22,378 nucleotides of DNA from a virus. Each line of letters begins with the position of its first letter. Position 1 is the first letter of the stretch. The stretch is from IMG/VR virus record IMGVR_UViG_3300036931_000120, positions 1-22,378 of that record; one strand, given 5' to 3'. The position numbers and the translations under genes are program-made. The notes beneath the pieces are model-generated. The model ran no database searches and was not told the origin of the DNA. It worked only from the letters and a program-made list of their open reading frames with translations. This document shows, piece after piece, positions 21,291 to 22,378 of the stretch.

Positions 21291-22246
21291 CACGTTACTG
21301 CTACCTTTCTGCTAACTTTCGTTAACAAATGCACTCTACGGTTGATCTTCGTAACGCTGCCAGCGCTGGCGTATGACAAAATAGCGGCAGCGACGTATTT
21401 AGCCAATTTAACGGGAACGGCGTTTCCGATTAGTTGTTCCAAATCAGTCTTCGTGCCCTTCCATTGAAATCTCTTTGGAAAAGTTTGCAGCCGCGCCCGT
21501 TCAATTGTTGTTAATGGCCGTATTTTAGCGACGGGAACAGGATCGCCCGGATGACCTGTGTAGCCAGAAGGAAGCGGACGGTTTACGCCACGTACCGTAG
21601 GAGCTGGCTCGTCAATTGAAAATATGCCTCTGCGGCTGTAATTGCGAGGATGACGATAATAGTGTGTCAAACCGAATTCATCACCCAGATAGTCCCGCAC
21701 AGTCATTGGCCCTTCTGAAAGGCCCGCCTCTAAAAAAGGCATTAGAAATTCGTCGTTCTCGCCACGCTTTCCAATACAAAAGAAGCGTTTGCGTTTCTGC
21801 GGAACGCCGCAAAAACTCGCGTCTAACACCCGCTCGGTTAATCCATAGCCTGAACTTTTGAATATCTCACGCGCGGCAGCGTAAGCGCCGCTGTTTTGCG
21901 CTCGATCTACATTTTCCATAAGAAACCATTCCGGTCGGACGTTCCTGATGATTTCCGCGTAGGCTTTCGTCAGGCTCGCCCTGTCCCCTTCGCTCCTTTT
22001 GCCTGCGTGCGAAAAGTCCTGACAAGGAGGCCCGCCGATGATGATGTCCGGCGCCTGCGCCGCTATTTCTTTCGATACGGCGCGGACATCGCTTAAATCC
22101 GTTTTAACGACGGGGTGTTTGAAATTAAGTTTGTAGCAGGAGATTGCGGAGTCCCACGCGTCGTATGAGCACAGTACGTTAAATCCGGCCTGCTCAAACC
22201 CAAGCGACAACCCACCGCAGCCACAGAACAGATCAACTACCTTCAT
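21290..22246 (-). CDS. DNA (cytosine-5) methyltransferase, Dcm-like
   Basis: A 318-residue C5-cytosine methyltransferase with all main motifs in order: I DLFCGCGGLSLGFEQAGF, IV GGPPCQDFS with catalytic Cys75, VI MENVDRA, VIII VPQKRKRFF, IX RPLTTIERARLQTFP and X LIGNAVPV. The target-recognition part, between VIII and IX, includes VRGVNRPLPSGYTGHPGD. It methylates cytosine at an unknown site. No restriction enzyme is visible beside it, so it acts as an orphan, probably protecting phage DNA or mimicking host marks. Start ATG 22246 has GGAGG upstream, within the leader shared with the 123-residue gene. Confidence 0.92.
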   Translation of the reverse strand: MKVVDLFCGCGGLSLGFEQAGFNVLCSYDAWDSAISCYKLNFKHPVVKTDLSDVRAVSKEIAAQAPDIIIGGPPCQDFSHAGKRSEGDRASLTKAYAEIIRNVRPEWFLMENVDRAQNSGAYAAAREIFKSSGYGLTERVLDASFCGVPQKRKRFFCIGKRGENDEFLMPFLEAGLSEGPMTVRDYLGDEFGLTHYYRHPRNYSRRGIFSIDEPAPTVRGVNRPLPSGYTGHPGDPVPVAKIRPLTTIERARLQTFPKRFQWKGTKTDLEQLIGNAVPVKLAKYVAAAILSYASAGSVTKINRRVHLLTKVSRKVAVT

Positions 22247-22277
22247 AAAACCTCCACAAGGAAACCCCTGTCAGGGG
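22247..22277 (-). promoter_or_regulatory. Hairpin leader of the DNA methyltransferase gene
   Basis: From the ATG upstream, the sequence matches the 15036-15060 leader over about 27 bases with one mismatch, including GGAGG and the TTTCCTTG tract. It also carries a shorter palindrome, CCCCTGTCAGGGG (22265-22277), at the same place as the long stem of the other copy. Confidence 0.6.
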
Positions 22278-22378
22278 AGGAATTGCGGCTTGACTCGCCG
22301 CATGGGTTAAAATATACTTAGTCCCGCTGTGGCAGCATGTTCTGGCGTTTTGTCAATCCGCCAATCGCAGTCCGAACT
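22278..22378. other. Non-coding upstream region, right edge
   Basis: No gene is seen. It holds a 5-bp hairpin (GCGGC / GCCGC, 22285-22301) and an AT-rich tract (about 22306-22321) that might include a -10 box. A TTGACA lies on the minus strand near 22354, but no -10 box lies at the proper distance from it, so a promoter is not claimed. Confidence 0.45.

Noticed and set aside
22320-22360. Promoter with TTGACA on the minus strand
   Set aside because: No acceptable -10 box occurs 16-18 bases downstream of it; the AT-rich tract is about 34 bases away.

Overview
The window is part of a tailed dsDNA bacteriophage (Caudoviricetes-type) genome or prophage. It carries a large and a small terminase candidate, a P22-like portal, a scaffold-like protein, an HK97-fold-type major capsid protein, a tail-fibre-like adhesin and small holin-like membrane proteins. 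All phage genes lie on the minus strand, are tightly packed and often overlap by 1-40 bases, so the window reads right to left as a few long transcripts. The only plus-strand gene is a TnpB fragment at the left edge. No bacterial core genes, tRNA, rRNA or CRISPR array were seen. The sequence is GC-rich by eye. A heptose-type sugar cassette with a GT9-family transferase suggests a Gram-negative host, but that is inference.

Region by region, in transcription order. (1) 22378-20299: leader, orphan C5-cytosine DNA methyltransferase, holin-like protein, a 47-residue Cys-rich protein, a small two-helix membrane protein and a beta-rich virion-associated candidate. (2) 20275-17143: a 951-residue fibre-like protein with a Sec signal peptide and eleven 17-residue repeats, then a small secreted Cys-rich protein. 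(3) 17146-14072: terminase small-subunit candidate, GpA-type large terminase and two unknown proteins. (4) 14019-7945: portal, a 90-residue protein, a GroES-like co-chaperonin, scaffold-like protein, an unknown protein, a head-decoration candidate and the major capsid protein. (5) 7861-6196: an HNH-type homing endonuclease with its own sigma70-like promoter, then a beta-helix particle protein. (6) 6103-115: nine overlapping genes for making and transferring a nucleotide-activated sugar. (7) 117-1: the right end of an IS200/IS605-family element.

The most interesting part is the 6-kb sugar cassette: two SAM methyltransferases, a small HAD phosphatase, an RpiB-isomerase/HldE-type nucleotidyltransferase fusion, an AraD-like aldolase/epimerase, an HldE-type PfkB kinase, a cupin isomerase/epimerase-like protein, a transaldolase/fructose-6-phosphate aldolase and a GT9 glycosyltransferase. 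Isomerase, kinase, phosphatase, nucleotidyltransferase and heptosyltransferase-family transferase are the same activity classes used in ADP-heptose synthesis. I infer that the phage makes an activated, possibly methylated, heptose-like sugar. It could decorate host surface glycan (for example for superinfection exclusion), its own virion or its DNA.

Other unusual points are intergenic 16-bp tandem repeats that carry Shine-Dalgarno/ATG units, a shared hairpin leader ahead of two unrelated genes that resembles the IS right-end hairpin, tandem-repeat expansions inside the kinase gene, and a co-chaperonin placed among head genes. Translational coupling and non-AUG starts (TTG, GTG) are common.
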